DNA of 64,000 nucleotides from Mycolicibacillus trivialis. GTDB lineage: Bacteria > Actinomycetota > Actinomycetes > Mycobacteriales > Mycobacteriaceae. A program made the position numbers and the translations under genes. The notes below the pieces were generated by a model that was given only the letters and a program-made list of their open reading frames with translations, did no database searches and had not been told where the DNA came from. Below, piece by piece: positions 19,516-28,403 of the stretch. Position 1 is the first letter of the stretch. Each line of letters opens with the position of its first letter. The stretch spans positions 86,590 through 150,589 of the forward strand of contig NZ_LQPZ01000040.1 in the NCBI RefSeq assembly GCF_002102395.1, read 5' to 3'.

Positions 19516-20565
19516 TCATCCCGGTCGTTTCCGGTGTGCGCTCGGTCGGTCACCCGTCCAGCGGATGAAGGCCCGGGTGAACGCCGCGGTCTCGGAATAG
19601 CCGAGCTGGCGCGCGGTCTCCTCCACCGTCAGCCCCGACTCCAGCAGGGCCACTGCCAAGGCCACCCGGACCTCGTCGACCAGACCCCGGTAGCTGGTTC
19701 CCTCCGCGGCCAGCCGCCGGTGCAACGTTCGCTCGGTCATCGCCATCTCCTCGGCGATCTCCGCCATCGGCGGCAGCTGTCCGGGGGTCGCGATGAGTCG
19801 GCTGCGCACCCGCGCGGCCAGTCCGCGGCGCTGTCGGCGCGACTGGAGCAGCTCCGCGCATTGCCGCACGCAGGTCGCGGCGGTCGCCGCGTCGGCCGCC
19901 GGCATCGGCAGGGCCAGAACGTCAGCGGGGATGGTGACCGCCGTCCGGGACGCCGATCCGTCGATCACGACGGTGAGCCGATCGAATTCGAGCCGCTCGG
20001 CCGGCAATTCGATCCCGGGCGACTCCACAAGAATCGGCGTGCTGGCTTCCAGTTGGCCGACCAGCAGTGGCGCCATGTTCGCCAGGGCAACCAGGTCCCG
20101 CTCAAGCATGAAGCCGCGCACATCCGCGGGTACCGCGCTGTTGTCGAACTCCACCACCGCACCCGCCGGGGTGTCGGTGCGACGGAGCCGCAGATACGTG
20201 GATGACAGAGCCGCATAGCGGCAGGACACGTTGACGGCGTCGCCGATGGTGGGGCTGGCCAGCACGGCGTAGCCGAGGATGCCGGTGTTGGCGAAGTTGT
20301 ACTGCGCGCCGACGTCGCGGGCGAACCGGCCGGGGTCCCCGATGCGGGCCAGGACGTTGCGCACGATCGTCAACTCTTGGGCCGCCTGTACTTCGGTTGC
20401 GGTGTCGGTGATCTCGGCGGTCGTCAGCCCCGTGCCCGCCAGGCAGGTGTCCACACCGATGCCCTGCGCCTCCGCCGCGCGGAGGAGGTGCTGGCAGGTC
20501 GACGCCGGGCGGGGGATGTCCCAGGCGACCTCGCCGGGGTCGCCCGTGGCGCCACCTTCGCCCAT
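19516..20565 (-). CDS. AraC-family transcriptional regulator (VirS-like)
   Basis: A 349-residue regulator with an N-terminal ligand-binding region of the arabinose-binding-like type (about 15-200, with YAVLASPTIGDAVNVSCRYAAL). The C-terminal AraC HTH pair is at about 262-345: MAEIAEEMAMTERTLHRRL and VEETARQLGYSETAAFTRAF. This architecture is that of VirS, which activates the mymA operon (BVMO, SDR and FadD genes) in M. tuberculosis. Its neighbours here, a BVMO, SDRs, a P450 and a FadD, fit the same role. The ATG at 20565 is chosen; a GTG at 20661 would add 32 residues of unlikely sequence and include a palindrome. Paired TGTCTG sites upstream of the P450 promoter are candidate targets. Confidence 0.85.
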   Translation of the reverse strand: MGEGGATGDPGEVAWDIPRPASTCQHLLRAAEAQGIGVDTCLAGTGLTTAEITDTATEVQAAQELTIVRNVLARIGDPGRFARDVGAQYNFANTGILGYAVLASPTIGDAVNVSCRYAALSSTYLRLRRTDTPAGAVVEFDNSAVPADVRGFMLERDLVALANMAPLLVGQLEASTPILVESPGIELPAERLEFDRLTVVIDGSASRTAVTIPADVLALPMPAADAATAATCVRQCAELLQSRRQRRGLAARVRSRLIATPGQLPPMAEIAEEMAMTERTLHRRLAAEGTSYRGLVDEVRVALAVALLESGLTVEETARQLGYSETAAFTRAFIRWTGDRPSAHRKRPG

Positions 20566-20639
20566 GTGTCCGAACGTATCAAATGGCGGGTTCTCCGACG
20601 CCACCGAAACACCGGCGACGATCCGCTGGTGCGCGGTCT

Positions 20640-20657
20640 CCGCACCGACCGGTGCGG
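20640..20657. promoter_or_regulatory. Palindrome between the BVMO and the AraC gene
   Basis: CCGCACCGACCGGTGCGG is an 8-bp inverted repeat with a two-base centre. It lies after the BVMO stop codon (20674) and before the AraC start. It may be a weak terminator for the BVMO operon or an operator for the AraC gene; the lack of a T-run argues against a classical terminator. Confidence 0.4.
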
Positions 20658-20673
20658 TCACCGAATCGAGCGA

Positions 20674-22179
20674 TCAAGACCACACCCGCTCGACTTCGAC
20701 AGCGGTGTCGGTGTTGTTGTCCTGACCGGCCCGGGCCAGCTCGTAGTCGGCGGGATCGGGAGCCGCGGCAAGTCGCCGCTGGTAGACGTGCGGGGTCCAC
20801 GGCCACAGTTCCGGGTTGCCGTCGGCGCCGAGATACCAACTGGTGCAACCGGATGCCCAGATGGTGTCCGGCATCGCGGCTCGCATCGCAGCGTTATGTC
20901 GCTGAGTCGCCGCCACCGTCGGTGCGACGGTGTCGAATTCACGGTCGGACCAGCGTTGGATCCAGCGCAGGATGTGCCGGCCCTGGGATTCGGCGATCGC
21001 GGTGAGCGGATAGTTGCCGACCGGGCTATGCGGACCGATCAACATGAAGAAGTTCGGGAAACCCGGCAGCCCCACTCCCAGGTGGGCCTGCGGGCCATTG
21101 GCCCATAGCTGCTCCACGTTCGCCCCGTTCGCGCCGACCAGGGTCATCGGCCGCATGAAGGCGTGGGCGTCGAACCCGGTGGCCAACACGATGGCGTCCA
21201 GTTCGTGCAGCATGCCGTCGACGGTGACGATGCCGCGCGGGTCGACGTGGTCGATTCCGGTGTCGACCAAGGTCACGTTCGGTCGCTGCATCGCCCGGTA
21301 GAACCCGCCGGAGATGACCAGCCGGCGACACATCGGTTGATAGTCCGGGGTCAACCGGCGACGCAGGTCGCGGTCGCGCACGGTGCGCAGGTTGGCCCGC
21401 ACCAGGTTGCTCAGCGCGGTCCGTCGCCAGCCCGGTTTGACCAAGGCCCCGGCGAAGAATTCGAAGGCCCGGTCATAGCCGCCGTAGGCCAGCCGGCCCA
21501 ACCCGGGAAGACGACGGTGCAGCGGCGCCGACCAGGGCCGGTACCCCGGGTTCGGCAACGGCAGTACCCACTGGGCGCTGCGCTGATACAACTCCACTCG
21601 GGCAGCCGTCTGGGACAGCGCGACCACGATCTGCGCGCCGGTGGATCCGGTGCCGACGATGCCGACCCGTTTGCCGTCCAGGTCGGCGTCGTGGTCCCAG
21701 CGCGCCGAATGCATGACCGGTCCGGTGAAATCGGCGAGCCCGGGGATGTCGGGCACCCGTGGCTGCCGCAACACACCGGTGGCCGCGACGAGGAAATCGT
21801 GGGTGATCGTCTCCCCCGCATCGGTGGTGAGGCGCCAGCGCCGGTCGACGAAGCGGGCCTCGACGATCTCGACACCGAACCGGATCACCCGGTTCAGGTC
21901 GTATTCGGCGGCAACCCAGCGGAAGTAGTCGAATATCTCCGCGCCCGGCGAGAACAGTCTGCTCCAGTTCGGGTTGGTGGCGAAGGTGAACTGGTAGAGC
22001 CGTGACGGCACATCGCAGGCCAGCCCGGGATAGGTGTTGTCGCGCCAGGTGCCGCCGATCTCGGTGGCCTTCTCATAGACGGTGATGTCGGTGATGCCGG
22101 CCTGCCGCAGCAGAATCGCCTGGCACAGCCCCGACATGCCGGCGCCGACGATGCCCACCGAAGGCTGCCGTCGATTCAT
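20674..22179 (-). CDS. Baeyer-Villiger-type flavin monooxygenase
   Basis: A 501-residue class B flavoprotein monooxygenase. The FAD motif GAGMSG is at residues 12-17 and the NADP motif GTGSTG at 176-181. Between them is FTGPVMHSARWD (151-162), which fits the BVMO fingerprint FxGxxxHxxxW. It would insert oxygen next to a ketone, giving an ester or lactone, with NADPH and O2. The start is supported by AAGGAG about seven bases upstream and overlaps the SDR stop codon by four bases. As the third gene of the coupled P450-SDR-BVMO set, it would take the ketone made by the SDR (inference). EthA/MymA-type enzymes are the closest functional comparison. Confidence 0.9.
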   Translation of the reverse strand: MNRRQPSVGIVGAGMSGLCQAILLRQAGITDITVYEKATEIGGTWRDNTYPGLACDVPSRLYQFTFATNPNWSRLFSPGAEIFDYFRWVAAEYDLNRVIRFGVEIVEARFVDRRWRLTTDAGETITHDFLVAATGVLRQPRVPDIPGLADFTGPVMHSARWDHDADLDGKRVGIVGTGSTGAQIVVALSQTAARVELYQRSAQWVLPLPNPGYRPWSAPLHRRLPGLGRLAYGGYDRAFEFFAGALVKPGWRRTALSNLVRANLRTVRDRDLRRRLTPDYQPMCRRLVISGGFYRAMQRPNVTLVDTGIDHVDPRGIVTVDGMLHELDAIVLATGFDAHAFMRPMTLVGANGANVEQLWANGPQAHLGVGLPGFPNFFMLIGPHSPVGNYPLTAIAESQGRHILRWIQRWSDREFDTVAPTVAATQRHNAAMRAAMPDTIWASGCTSWYLGADGNPELWPWTPHVYQRRLAAAPDPADYELARAGQDNNTDTAVEVERVWS

Positions 22180-23024
22180 CGCAACTCCTTTTTCCGGTCG
22201 GCGGCACCGACGGTGCGCCGGATGCTCGGCCAGACCGCCAGCAGCCGGTCGGCGGCGCTCAGCGGGGTGCGCAGGTCCAACAACAACGCCACCCAGCCGG
22301 GTGCATAGAGCCGCCGCGATCGGCGGGCCACACCGGTGACGATCGCGGTCGCCGCCGTCGCGACCGGGATGGGTCGGCCGACGGCGGCAGGCACTGCGGA
22401 CATCACCGCCCCCAGCCCGGAGTCGGTGAGCAGATCCGCCGCCAAACCGGTGTCGACCAAGCCGAAGTAGGCGATGCCGACCCCGACGCCGGTGCCGCCG
22501 AGTTCCACCCGCAACGACCGCACCAACGATTCGACGCCGGTCTTGGCCGCCATGTAGCCGCTGACCGTCGGCCCCGGCAGCACCGCTGCCACCGAAGCCA
22601 CCGCGAGGAGGTAGCCGCGGCTGGCGCGCAGGTGCGGCAGCGCGGCGTGCGCGGTGTGGAAGACGCCGGTGAGGTTGATGTCGATGACGTTGCGCCACTG
22701 CTCGGGGTCGACCGACGCGACGGTGGCGCCGGGCCCGGCGATTCCGGCGTTGGCCACCACCACGTCGATGCCGCCGAAGTGCTCGGCGGCGCTCGCACAC
22801 CCGGCGATCATCGACGCCACGGAGGTGACGTCGGCCTCGAATGTCGCTGCCGCACTGCCGAGCTCACCGGCCAGGTGCGCGGCGGCAGTCTTATCGCGGT
22901 CCAGGATGGCGACCCGAGCACCGTAGGCGACCAGGTCCCGGGCCACCTGTGCCCCGATGCCGCGGGCCCCTCCGGTGATCAGCACGGTCTTGCCGGCGAT
23001 CCGAGCCGCGTGCGTTCGCCTCAT
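22176..23024 (-). CDS. Short-chain dehydrogenase/reductase (Rv3085-like)
   Basis: A 282-residue SDR with the dinucleotide motif TGGARGIG (about 17-24), VVVANAG, a catalytic serine in VASVAA and GYMAAK carrying the Tyr-x-x-x-Lys pair. The C-terminal extension with a hydrophobic, Arg-rich tail resembles mymA-operon SDRs such as Rv3085. It most likely interconverts an alcohol and a ketone. Start and stop codons overlap the P450 and BVMO genes by four bases each, so the three proteins should be made together. The substrate is unknown. Confidence 0.88.
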   Translation of the reverse strand: MRRTHAARIAGKTVLITGGARGIGAQVARDLVAYGARVAILDRDKTAAAHLAGELGSAAATFEADVTSVASMIAGCASAAEHFGGIDVVVANAGIAGPGATVASVDPEQWRNVIDINLTGVFHTAHAALPHLRASRGYLLAVASVAAVLPGPTVSGYMAAKTGVESLVRSLRVELGGTGVGVGIAYFGLVDTGLAADLLTDSGLGAVMSAVPAAVGRPIPVATAATAIVTGVARRSRRLYAPGWVALLLDLRTPLSAADRLLAVWPSIRRTVGAADRKKELR

Positions 23025-24340
23025 GCCGCCCGCCGGGCCCGCATCGGCAACGACGCGGGGCCTTGGAGTGACGGGGTCGTCCCCCACCGCACCGGCCCGA
23101 CCAGCTCCAGGCCGTCCACTTCATCGAGTAGGTGATCGATGGCCGTGATCACCTCCAGCCGGGCCAGGTGCGCTCCGAGGCAGAAGTGGATCCCGTGACC
23201 GAACGCCAGGTGCCCGGCGGTCTTGCGGTGGATGTCGAACCGGTCCGGATCGGGGAACTTCTCCGGGTCGCGGTTGGCCGAGGCGTAGAACAGCACCACT
23301 CGCGAACCCCGCGGGATCACCACGTCCCCGATCGGGGCGTCGGCGGTGACGGTGCGGGCCACCCACTGCACCGGCGAGCCCCATCGCGCGGTCTCCTCCA
23401 CCGCCGCGGGCAGCAGACGGCGGTTCGCGCGGAGTTCGTCGAAGAGCCGCTGATACTGGGCGAGTCGCATCAGCAGCATCCCCAACAGGTTGGTGGTGGT
23501 CTCGTTGCCGGCTACCAGGATCAGCACCGCGTAGAAGAACGCCTCGGTGTCACTGATCTCCGCGGTGTCCACCGCGGCGGCCAACTGATCCAGCACGGCG
23601 GCCTGCCCCTGCCGGCCGGCTCCCCGTCGTATCTCCCCGGCGATGAAGTCGCGGTAGCCGATGTACGCCGGCAACGCGGAGCGAACCAACCCGAGGACCT
23701 CCAGGAAGGATCGGGGGCTGAAGATCTCGGCGAATTCGTCGGAGACCGCCCGGAACTGTCCCCACCGGTCCCGCGGCACTCCGAGCAGATGGGCGATGAC
23801 GTTGATCGGCAGTGGGATGGTCAGCTCCGACACCAGATCGACCACGTCGCCGCCGCGCAATTTCGCCACCCCGCCGGCGGCCAGGGCGCGGATCTCCTCG
23901 GTCACCGAACCGACCGCCTTCTTGCTGAACATCGGCTGGGTGACCTTGCGCAGTCGCTCGTGGTCGGGCGGGTCGGTGACGATCATCGCCGGGCCGGGGG
24001 TGGCGCGCAGCATGATCCCCGATGCCGACGAGAACATCGTGTTATCGCGGGCGGCGGCATGCACGTCGGCGTAGCGCCCCAGCATCCACACATCCAACTT
24101 CTCGTTGACGACGACCCGCTCACGGCGGATGCGCTCGAAATCCGGGTAGGGGTTGGCGATGCTGGCCGGTTCGGTGGGATCGAACTCGGTTCGGGTCACC
24201 GGCTTCGGTGCTCGCCGGGCTCGCGGCCGACGCAGATCGCGATAAGTCCCGGTCACCAGTGAACCGCCCAGTTCGGTTACCACTCGTCGGGCGACCGCGG
24301 CCACCGTCCGCGGGGTGGGTCGCAACATGTCAGTGCTCAT
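23021..24340 (-). CDS. Cytochrome P450
   Basis: A 439-residue soluble-type bacterial P450. The I-helix oxygen-binding motif AGNETT is at residues 277-282, the K-helix ExxR is Glu316/Arg319, and the heme-binding loop FGHGIHFCLG has the thiolate Cys387. The N-terminal 50 residues are basic and may be flexible. It would hydroxylate an unactivated carbon with electrons from a ferredoxin; no ferredoxin gene is adjacent. It is the first gene of the P450-SDR-BVMO set, and a leaderless promoter places the transcript start at its ATG. CYP subfamily cannot be assigned by eye. Confidence 0.92.
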   Translation of the reverse strand: MSTDMLRPTPRTVAAVARRVVTELGGSLVTGTYRDLRRPRARRAPKPVTRTEFDPTEPASIANPYPDFERIRRERVVVNEKLDVWMLGRYADVHAAARDNTMFSSASGIMLRATPGPAMIVTDPPDHERLRKVTQPMFSKKAVGSVTEEIRALAAGGVAKLRGGDVVDLVSELTIPLPINVIAHLLGVPRDRWGQFRAVSDEFAEIFSPRSFLEVLGLVRSALPAYIGYRDFIAGEIRRGAGRQGQAAVLDQLAAAVDTAEISDTEAFFYAVLILVAGNETTTNLLGMLLMRLAQYQRLFDELRANRRLLPAAVEETARWGSPVQWVARTVTADAPIGDVVIPRGSRVVLFYASANRDPEKFPDPDRFDIHRKTAGHLAFGHGIHFCLGAHLARLEVITAIDHLLDEVDGLELVGPVRWGTTPSLQGPASLPMRARRAA

Positions 24341-24347
24341 AGCGCTG

Positions 24348-24412
24348 ACGTTAGGGCTTTGATCGCGGTAGCGGAATGCTCGATACAGACAAGGATTTGA
24401 TATTTTCAGACA
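24348..24412 (-). promoter_or_regulatory. AraC-type direct-repeat operator and leaderless promoter of the P450 operon
   Basis: On the minus strand TAACGT (24353-24348) is a -10 element, seven bases before the ATG of the P450. The -35 position (24376-24371) reads TTCCGC and is poor. Two copies of TGTCTG lie upstream at 24412-24407 and 24391-24386, spaced exactly 21 bases apart, that is two helical turns. That is the usual geometry of AraC-family half-sites next to an activator-dependent promoter. The distal site overlaps the stop codon of the neighbouring SDR gene. Confidence 0.55.
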
Positions 24413-25284
24413 GCGGTTTCCCCGTCGTTTACCCCTCGCGCGCTCCCCTCGGTTCCGGTGGCGCGATGGTGGTAGGCGTCACGGGTCGCCCGGTCCACGG
24501 CGAGATAGGCGTGATCGGTCCTCGTGACCCGAAACGCCCACCGGCGCAACTTCTCCGGCAGGATCTTCGCCGTCGCCAGGGTACCGCTGAGCCGACGCGG
24601 TACGTAGGTCATCGCCCGCTGGTTCCGTGCTGCCGCCACGACGGCTGCGGCGATGTCCTCGGGCTCCACCGAGCCGAACCGCTCGATCACCCCGGGAAGG
24701 TCGATCCCCGCCGAGAGTTCGGTGTGCACGATCCCGGGCAGGATCGCACTCACCGCGATCTTCTGCTCCTGCAGTTCCTCCCGTAGCGCCAGCGTCAGCC
24801 CGACCACACCGAATTTGGTGGCGCAATAGGTTGCCACGCCGGGAAAACCGGCCACTCCCGCCATCGACGCGATATTGATGATGGTGCCCGACCCGTTCCG
24901 GGCGAACCGCCGCGCAGCCAGTTTGCAGCCGGTGATCACCCCACGCAGGTTGATGTCGATCATCGCGTCCTCGGTGGCCTGCGTTTCGTCGACGAACTCA
25001 CCGGTGAGCATCACCCCGGCGTTGTTGACCAGGATGTCCAACGGACCGAGCGTGTCTTCGGTGGCGTCGAGGAAATCGGTGAACGACTGCGGCGAGGTGA
25101 CATCCAGCGACGCCGCCAGCACGCCGGGCAGTTCGGCGGCCGCTCGCCGGGCCAGGTCGGCGTCCAGGTCACCAATCGCCACTTTGGCGCCGGCCGCGAC
25201 AAACGCCTTCGCGGTGGCCAGACCGATTCCGCGGGCCCCGCCGGTGATGGCGACCACCCGTCCGGTCACTGCTGTTGAGGTCAT
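24406..25284 (-). CDS. Short-chain dehydrogenase/reductase
   Basis: A 292-residue SDR with TGGARGIG (about 14-21), ILVNNAG, INIASMAG (catalytic Ser) and YCATK (Tyr/Lys pair). The C-terminal tail is longer than in classical SDRs and Arg-rich. AGGAG about five bases before the ATG at 25284 supports the start. It lies 50 bases downstream of the acyl-CoA synthetase and 65 bases upstream of the P450. It therefore probably belongs to the synthetase transcript and may also feed the P450 pathway. Substrate is not known. Confidence 0.88.
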   Translation of the reverse strand: MTSTAVTGRVVAITGGARGIGLATAKAFVAAGAKVAIGDLDADLARRAAAELPGVLAASLDVTSPQSFTDFLDATEDTLGPLDILVNNAGVMLTGEFVDETQATEDAMIDINLRGVITGCKLAARRFARNGSGTIINIASMAGVAGFPGVATYCATKFGVVGLTLALREELQEQKIAVSAILPGIVHTELSAGIDLPGVIERFGSVEPEDIAAAVVAAARNQRAMTYVPRRLSGTLATAKILPEKLRRWAFRVTRTDHAYLAVDRATRDAYHHRATGTEGSARGVNDGETAV

Positions 25285-25334
25285 CGTGCTCCTGTCACTG
25301 TGGATTGGTGCACTGCGTGGCCGCCGCAGCGCAG

Positions 25335-26900
25335 CTAGTCGGGCAGTGGTTCGGTGAGCTGTCGTTTCAACAGTTTTCCGGTGGCGTTGCGCGGCAGTTC
25401 TTCGACGAACACCACATCGCGGGGCACCTTGTGTCGGGCGAGATTGCTCCGCACAAAATCCTTGATGTCGTCGGCGCTGAGCGTCGCATCGGCGCGGGTG
25501 ACGACGAACGCACACAGCCGCTGACCGAAGTCGAGGTCATCGACGCCGATCACGGCTGCTTCGACCACATCGGGGTGGTCGTCGAGCAGATTCTCCACCT
25601 CGAGCGGGAAGACGTTCTCCCCGCCGGAGACGATCATCTCGTCGTCGCGTCCGTCGACGAACCAGAGTCCGTCCTCGTTGAAATGCCCGGTGTCCCCGGT
25701 CGAGAGCAGACCGTCGACGATTTCCTTGTGGCTGCCGTCGGTGTAGCCGCCGAACGACAGGCCGCTGGAGACGAACAAAGTGCCCGACCGGTGCGGTTCG
25801 GTGACGCGGCGGCGCTCTGCATCGTAGACGGCCAGCCGGCAGCCGACCGGCGGCCGGCCGACCGTGCCCGGGGCTGCCCGCAGGTCGGCGGGGGTGGCGA
25901 CCGCGGCGGCGGCCACTTCGGTGGAGCCGTACAGGTTGTAGAGCACGTCGCCGAAAGCCGCGGCGGTGCGGCGGCACAGCTCCGGGGAGAGCGCCGATCC
26001 GGCAGCGAATACCACGGTCAGACTGGAGGTGTCGTAGCGATTCAGGACGTCGTCGCCCAGGTCCAGCATTCGCTGCAGCATGGTCGGTACCACGATCAGG
26101 GTCTGCGCCCGGTAGCGGTCGATGGCCGCCAGCGTGGCCTCCGGATCGAATCGACGCGTCAGCACCACGCGGTTGCCCAGTGACAGGCCCAACGCACAGG
26201 TCGCCAGGCCGGTGGCGTGGAACAGTGGAGCGGCCACGCAGTAGGTGCCGCCGGCCGGCCACGGGATCCGGTCCAGCAGTTGGGCGGTCTGCAGCGGGTT
26301 GATCTTCTCCCGCGGCGCGCCCTTGGGCGTTCCGGTGGTGCCGCTGGTCAACAGCACCATGCCGCCTGGCCGCGACGGCGCCGGCACCGGGTCACCGGGG
26401 CGGCTCCGGCCCATCTGTCCAACCTGCAACCGAGGCGTGCTGGGTGGCAGCCCGGTAAACAGATCGGCGAACTCCGCATCGGCCAGCACCGCGCCGACCC
26501 GTTCCCGGCCGCACACCTCGACCAACTGCGGGCCGGCGAAGCCGGTGTTCATCAGCACTGCGCGGGCGCCGATCCGGTTCGCCGCCGAGAGCCCCAGCAG
26601 TAGATCGCGGTGGTTTCGGTGCAGCATCGCGATCGTCGATCCGGCTCCCAACCCCTCGGCGACCAACCCCCGGGACAGCGCGTTGCTGGCCTCCTCGAGT
26701 TCGGTGAAGCCGACCTCGCCGTCGTCGTCGACGACGGCCGGCGCGGTGCCGTAGCGACCGGCGGCGTAGTGCACCATCCCGCCGAGCGCACCGTAGCGGC
26801 CGACCGACCGCGCCGCCCGGACCGCGCGGTCCGGCCGCAACGGCTCGATCATGCCGCGCCGCACCAACACTCGCACCGCGGCCACCTTGTCGCCGAGCAT
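25335..26900 (-). CDS. Acyl-CoA synthetase (FadD12-like)
   Basis: A 521-residue AMP-forming acyl-CoA synthetase. The P-loop TSGTTGTPKGA, YGSTE, the hinge STGD and DGRDDEMIVSGGENVFP, and the C-terminal catalytic-lysine stretch NATGKLLKR are all present. It would activate a carboxylic acid with ATP and CoA, for example the acid freed after BVMO oxidation and ester cleavage. The start at 26900 is preceded by AGGG at a short distance. It lies next to the SDR and P450 cluster and upstream of the fadE-ltp1 operon, so it links oxidation to beta-oxidation (inference). Confidence 0.9.
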   Translation of the reverse strand: MLGDKVAAVRVLVRRGMIEPLRPDRAVRAARSVGRYGALGGMVHYAAGRYGTAPAVVDDDGEVGFTELEEASNALSRGLVAEGLGAGSTIAMLHRNHRDLLLGLSAANRIGARAVLMNTGFAGPQLVEVCGRERVGAVLADAEFADLFTGLPPSTPRLQVGQMGRSRPGDPVPAPSRPGGMVLLTSGTTGTPKGAPREKINPLQTAQLLDRIPWPAGGTYCVAAPLFHATGLATCALGLSLGNRVVLTRRFDPEATLAAIDRYRAQTLIVVPTMLQRMLDLGDDVLNRYDTSSLTVVFAAGSALSPELCRRTAAAFGDVLYNLYGSTEVAAAAVATPADLRAAPGTVGRPPVGCRLAVYDAERRRVTEPHRSGTLFVSSGLSFGGYTDGSHKEIVDGLLSTGDTGHFNEDGLWFVDGRDDEMIVSGGENVFPLEVENLLDDHPDVVEAAVIGVDDLDFGQRLCAFVVTRADATLSADDIKDFVRSNLARHKVPRDVVFVEELPRNATGKLLKRQLTEPLPD

Positions 26901-26980
26901 TTATCCCTGTCTCCTTCGTTCCGGCCGCCACGATCCGATCGATTGTGCCGACCGCCGTGGTGGGTCCGCCCGGTTGTGGG

Positions 26981-27088
26981 CGTGCCCCGGGAACCCCGGG
27001 TCCGCAGCCTCACCGGGGCCGTAGAGCAGCCCCGTCACCGGCGACACTCAAAGTCCGGGTGAACACACCGGCATGACAGGCTTCACCC
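26981..27088 (-). terminator. Hairpins downstream of the acyl-CoA dehydrogenase
   Basis: The 217-base gap between the fadE stop and the FadD start contains no gene. It has an inverted repeat GGGTGAA (27057-27063) / TTCACCC (27082-27088) just after the fadE operon ends on the minus strand, and a CCCGGG-rich palindrome near 26984-26999. There is no T-run, so these are stem-loops that may end transcription or slow decay. Confidence 0.4.
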
Positions 27089-27117
27089 TCGGTGATCATC
27101 GCTGCTGCCTCCCGCGG

Positions 27118-28371
27118 TCAGGCCAGCAGTCCCTTGGCGATGTGGGTGATCTGCACCTCGTTGCTGCCCGCGTAGATCATCAGTGATTTGGCGTCGCGGG
27201 CCAGTTGTTCCACCCGGTATTCGGCCATGTACCCGTTGCCGCCGAACAGTTGGACCGCTTCCATGGCGACCTCGGTGGCCGCCTCCGAGGAGTACAGCTT
27301 CATCGCCGAGGCTTCGGCCAGCGACGGTGTCTTGCCGGCCTTGGCCTTCTCCAGCGTCTGGAAGACCATGTTCTGCACGTTGATCCGGGCGACTTCCATC
27401 TTGGCCAGCTTGTACTGGATCAGCTGGAACTGGCCGATGTTCTGGCCCCACAGGGTGCGGGTTTTCGCGTAATCCACGCACAGCCGGTGGCATTCGTCGA
27501 TGATGCCCAGCGACATCAACGCCACCCCTGCCCGTTCGGCAACGAAATTCGCCCGAGCGCTCTCCCGGCCGTCACCACCGGTGTGCTGTTCGGTCTCCCC
27601 GAGCAGACGATCGGGCGTCAACCGGACGTTGTCGAAGAACAGCTCCCCGGTCGGCGAGGACATCATGCCCATCTTCTTGAACGCCTTGCCCTGAGTGAGC
27701 CCGGGCATCCCGGACTCCAGGACGAAGGTGAGCACCGGCCGGTGGCGTTTGTCCACGGCGGGGTCGCGTTCGTCGAGTTTGGCGTAGACGATCAGCACGT
27801 CGGCGTCGGGGCCGTTGGTGATGAACGTCTTCTGACCGTTGAGGATGTAGTCCTCACCGTCGCGGCGGACATAGGTTTTCATGCCGCCGAAGGCGTCCGA
27901 GCCGGCGTCGGGTTCGGTGATGGCCCAGCAGGCGATCTTGTCCAATGTCATCAGGTCGGGCAGCCAACGCTCCTTCTGTGCCAGCGTGCCCCGGCTCATG
28001 ATCGTGGCGGCGCCCAGCCCGAGGCTGACACCGACGGTGGACAGCAACCCGATGCTGACGCCGGACAGTTCGGCGACCAGGACCGCCGCCATCGACAGTT
28101 GCCCGGCCATGTCGCCCATGCCGCCGGACTCGGACGGCTCCTTGTCCTCGGCTATCGTGCCGTCGGCCTTGGCGCGTTGCTTCTCCAGCATGTTCTTCAC
28201 GGCCTCGCCGGCCATCACGTCCAGCCCGAACTCGCTGAACAGTTTGCGGACGATCGGGTACGGCGACAGCTCACCGCTTTCCAGCGCGTCCTGGTGTGGA
28301 CGGATCTCCTTGTCGATGAACGCACGCATGGTGTCGCGCATGATGATGTCGGTTTCGGACCACTCGAACAT
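27118..28371 (-). CDS. Acyl-CoA dehydrogenase (FadE21-like)
   Basis: A 417-residue flavin acyl-CoA dehydrogenase. It has the FAD-binding AITEPDAGSDAFGGMKT, the NGQKTFITNG strand and the C-terminal LFGGNGYMAEYRVEQLARDAK with YAGSNEVQ near the active site. An unusual insertion of charged residues (about 65-85) precedes the core. It would make a 2,3-enoyl-CoA. The ATG at 28371 has a GGGAG site upstream. It is the last gene of the ltp1-SRPBCC-MaoC-SDR-fadE operon. In M. tuberculosis, fadE21 and ltp1 are neighbours after sirR (recalled), so this operon looks like an expanded version. Confidence 0.9.
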   Translation of the reverse strand: MFEWSETDIIMRDTMRAFIDKEIRPHQDALESGELSPYPIVRKLFSEFGLDVMAGEAVKNMLEKQRAKADGTIAEDKEPSESGGMGDMAGQLSMAAVLVAELSGVSIGLLSTVGVSLGLGAATIMSRGTLAQKERWLPDLMTLDKIACWAITEPDAGSDAFGGMKTYVRRDGEDYILNGQKTFITNGPDADVLIVYAKLDERDPAVDKRHRPVLTFVLESGMPGLTQGKAFKKMGMMSSPTGELFFDNVRLTPDRLLGETEQHTGGDGRESARANFVAERAGVALMSLGIIDECHRLCVDYAKTRTLWGQNIGQFQLIQYKLAKMEVARINVQNMVFQTLEKAKAGKTPSLAEASAMKLYSSEAATEVAMEAVQLFGGNGYMAEYRVEQLARDAKSLMIYAGSNEVQITHIAKGLLA

Positions 28372-28403
28372 TCGTTGTTCTCCCGTTGTCGTTCCCGCCG
28401 GCG

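Noticed and set aside
20565..20661. Upstream GTG start of the AraC regulator at 20661
   Set aside because: It would add 32 residues with no family match and place the palindrome at 20640-20657 inside the gene; the ATG at 20565 fits the family N-terminus better.
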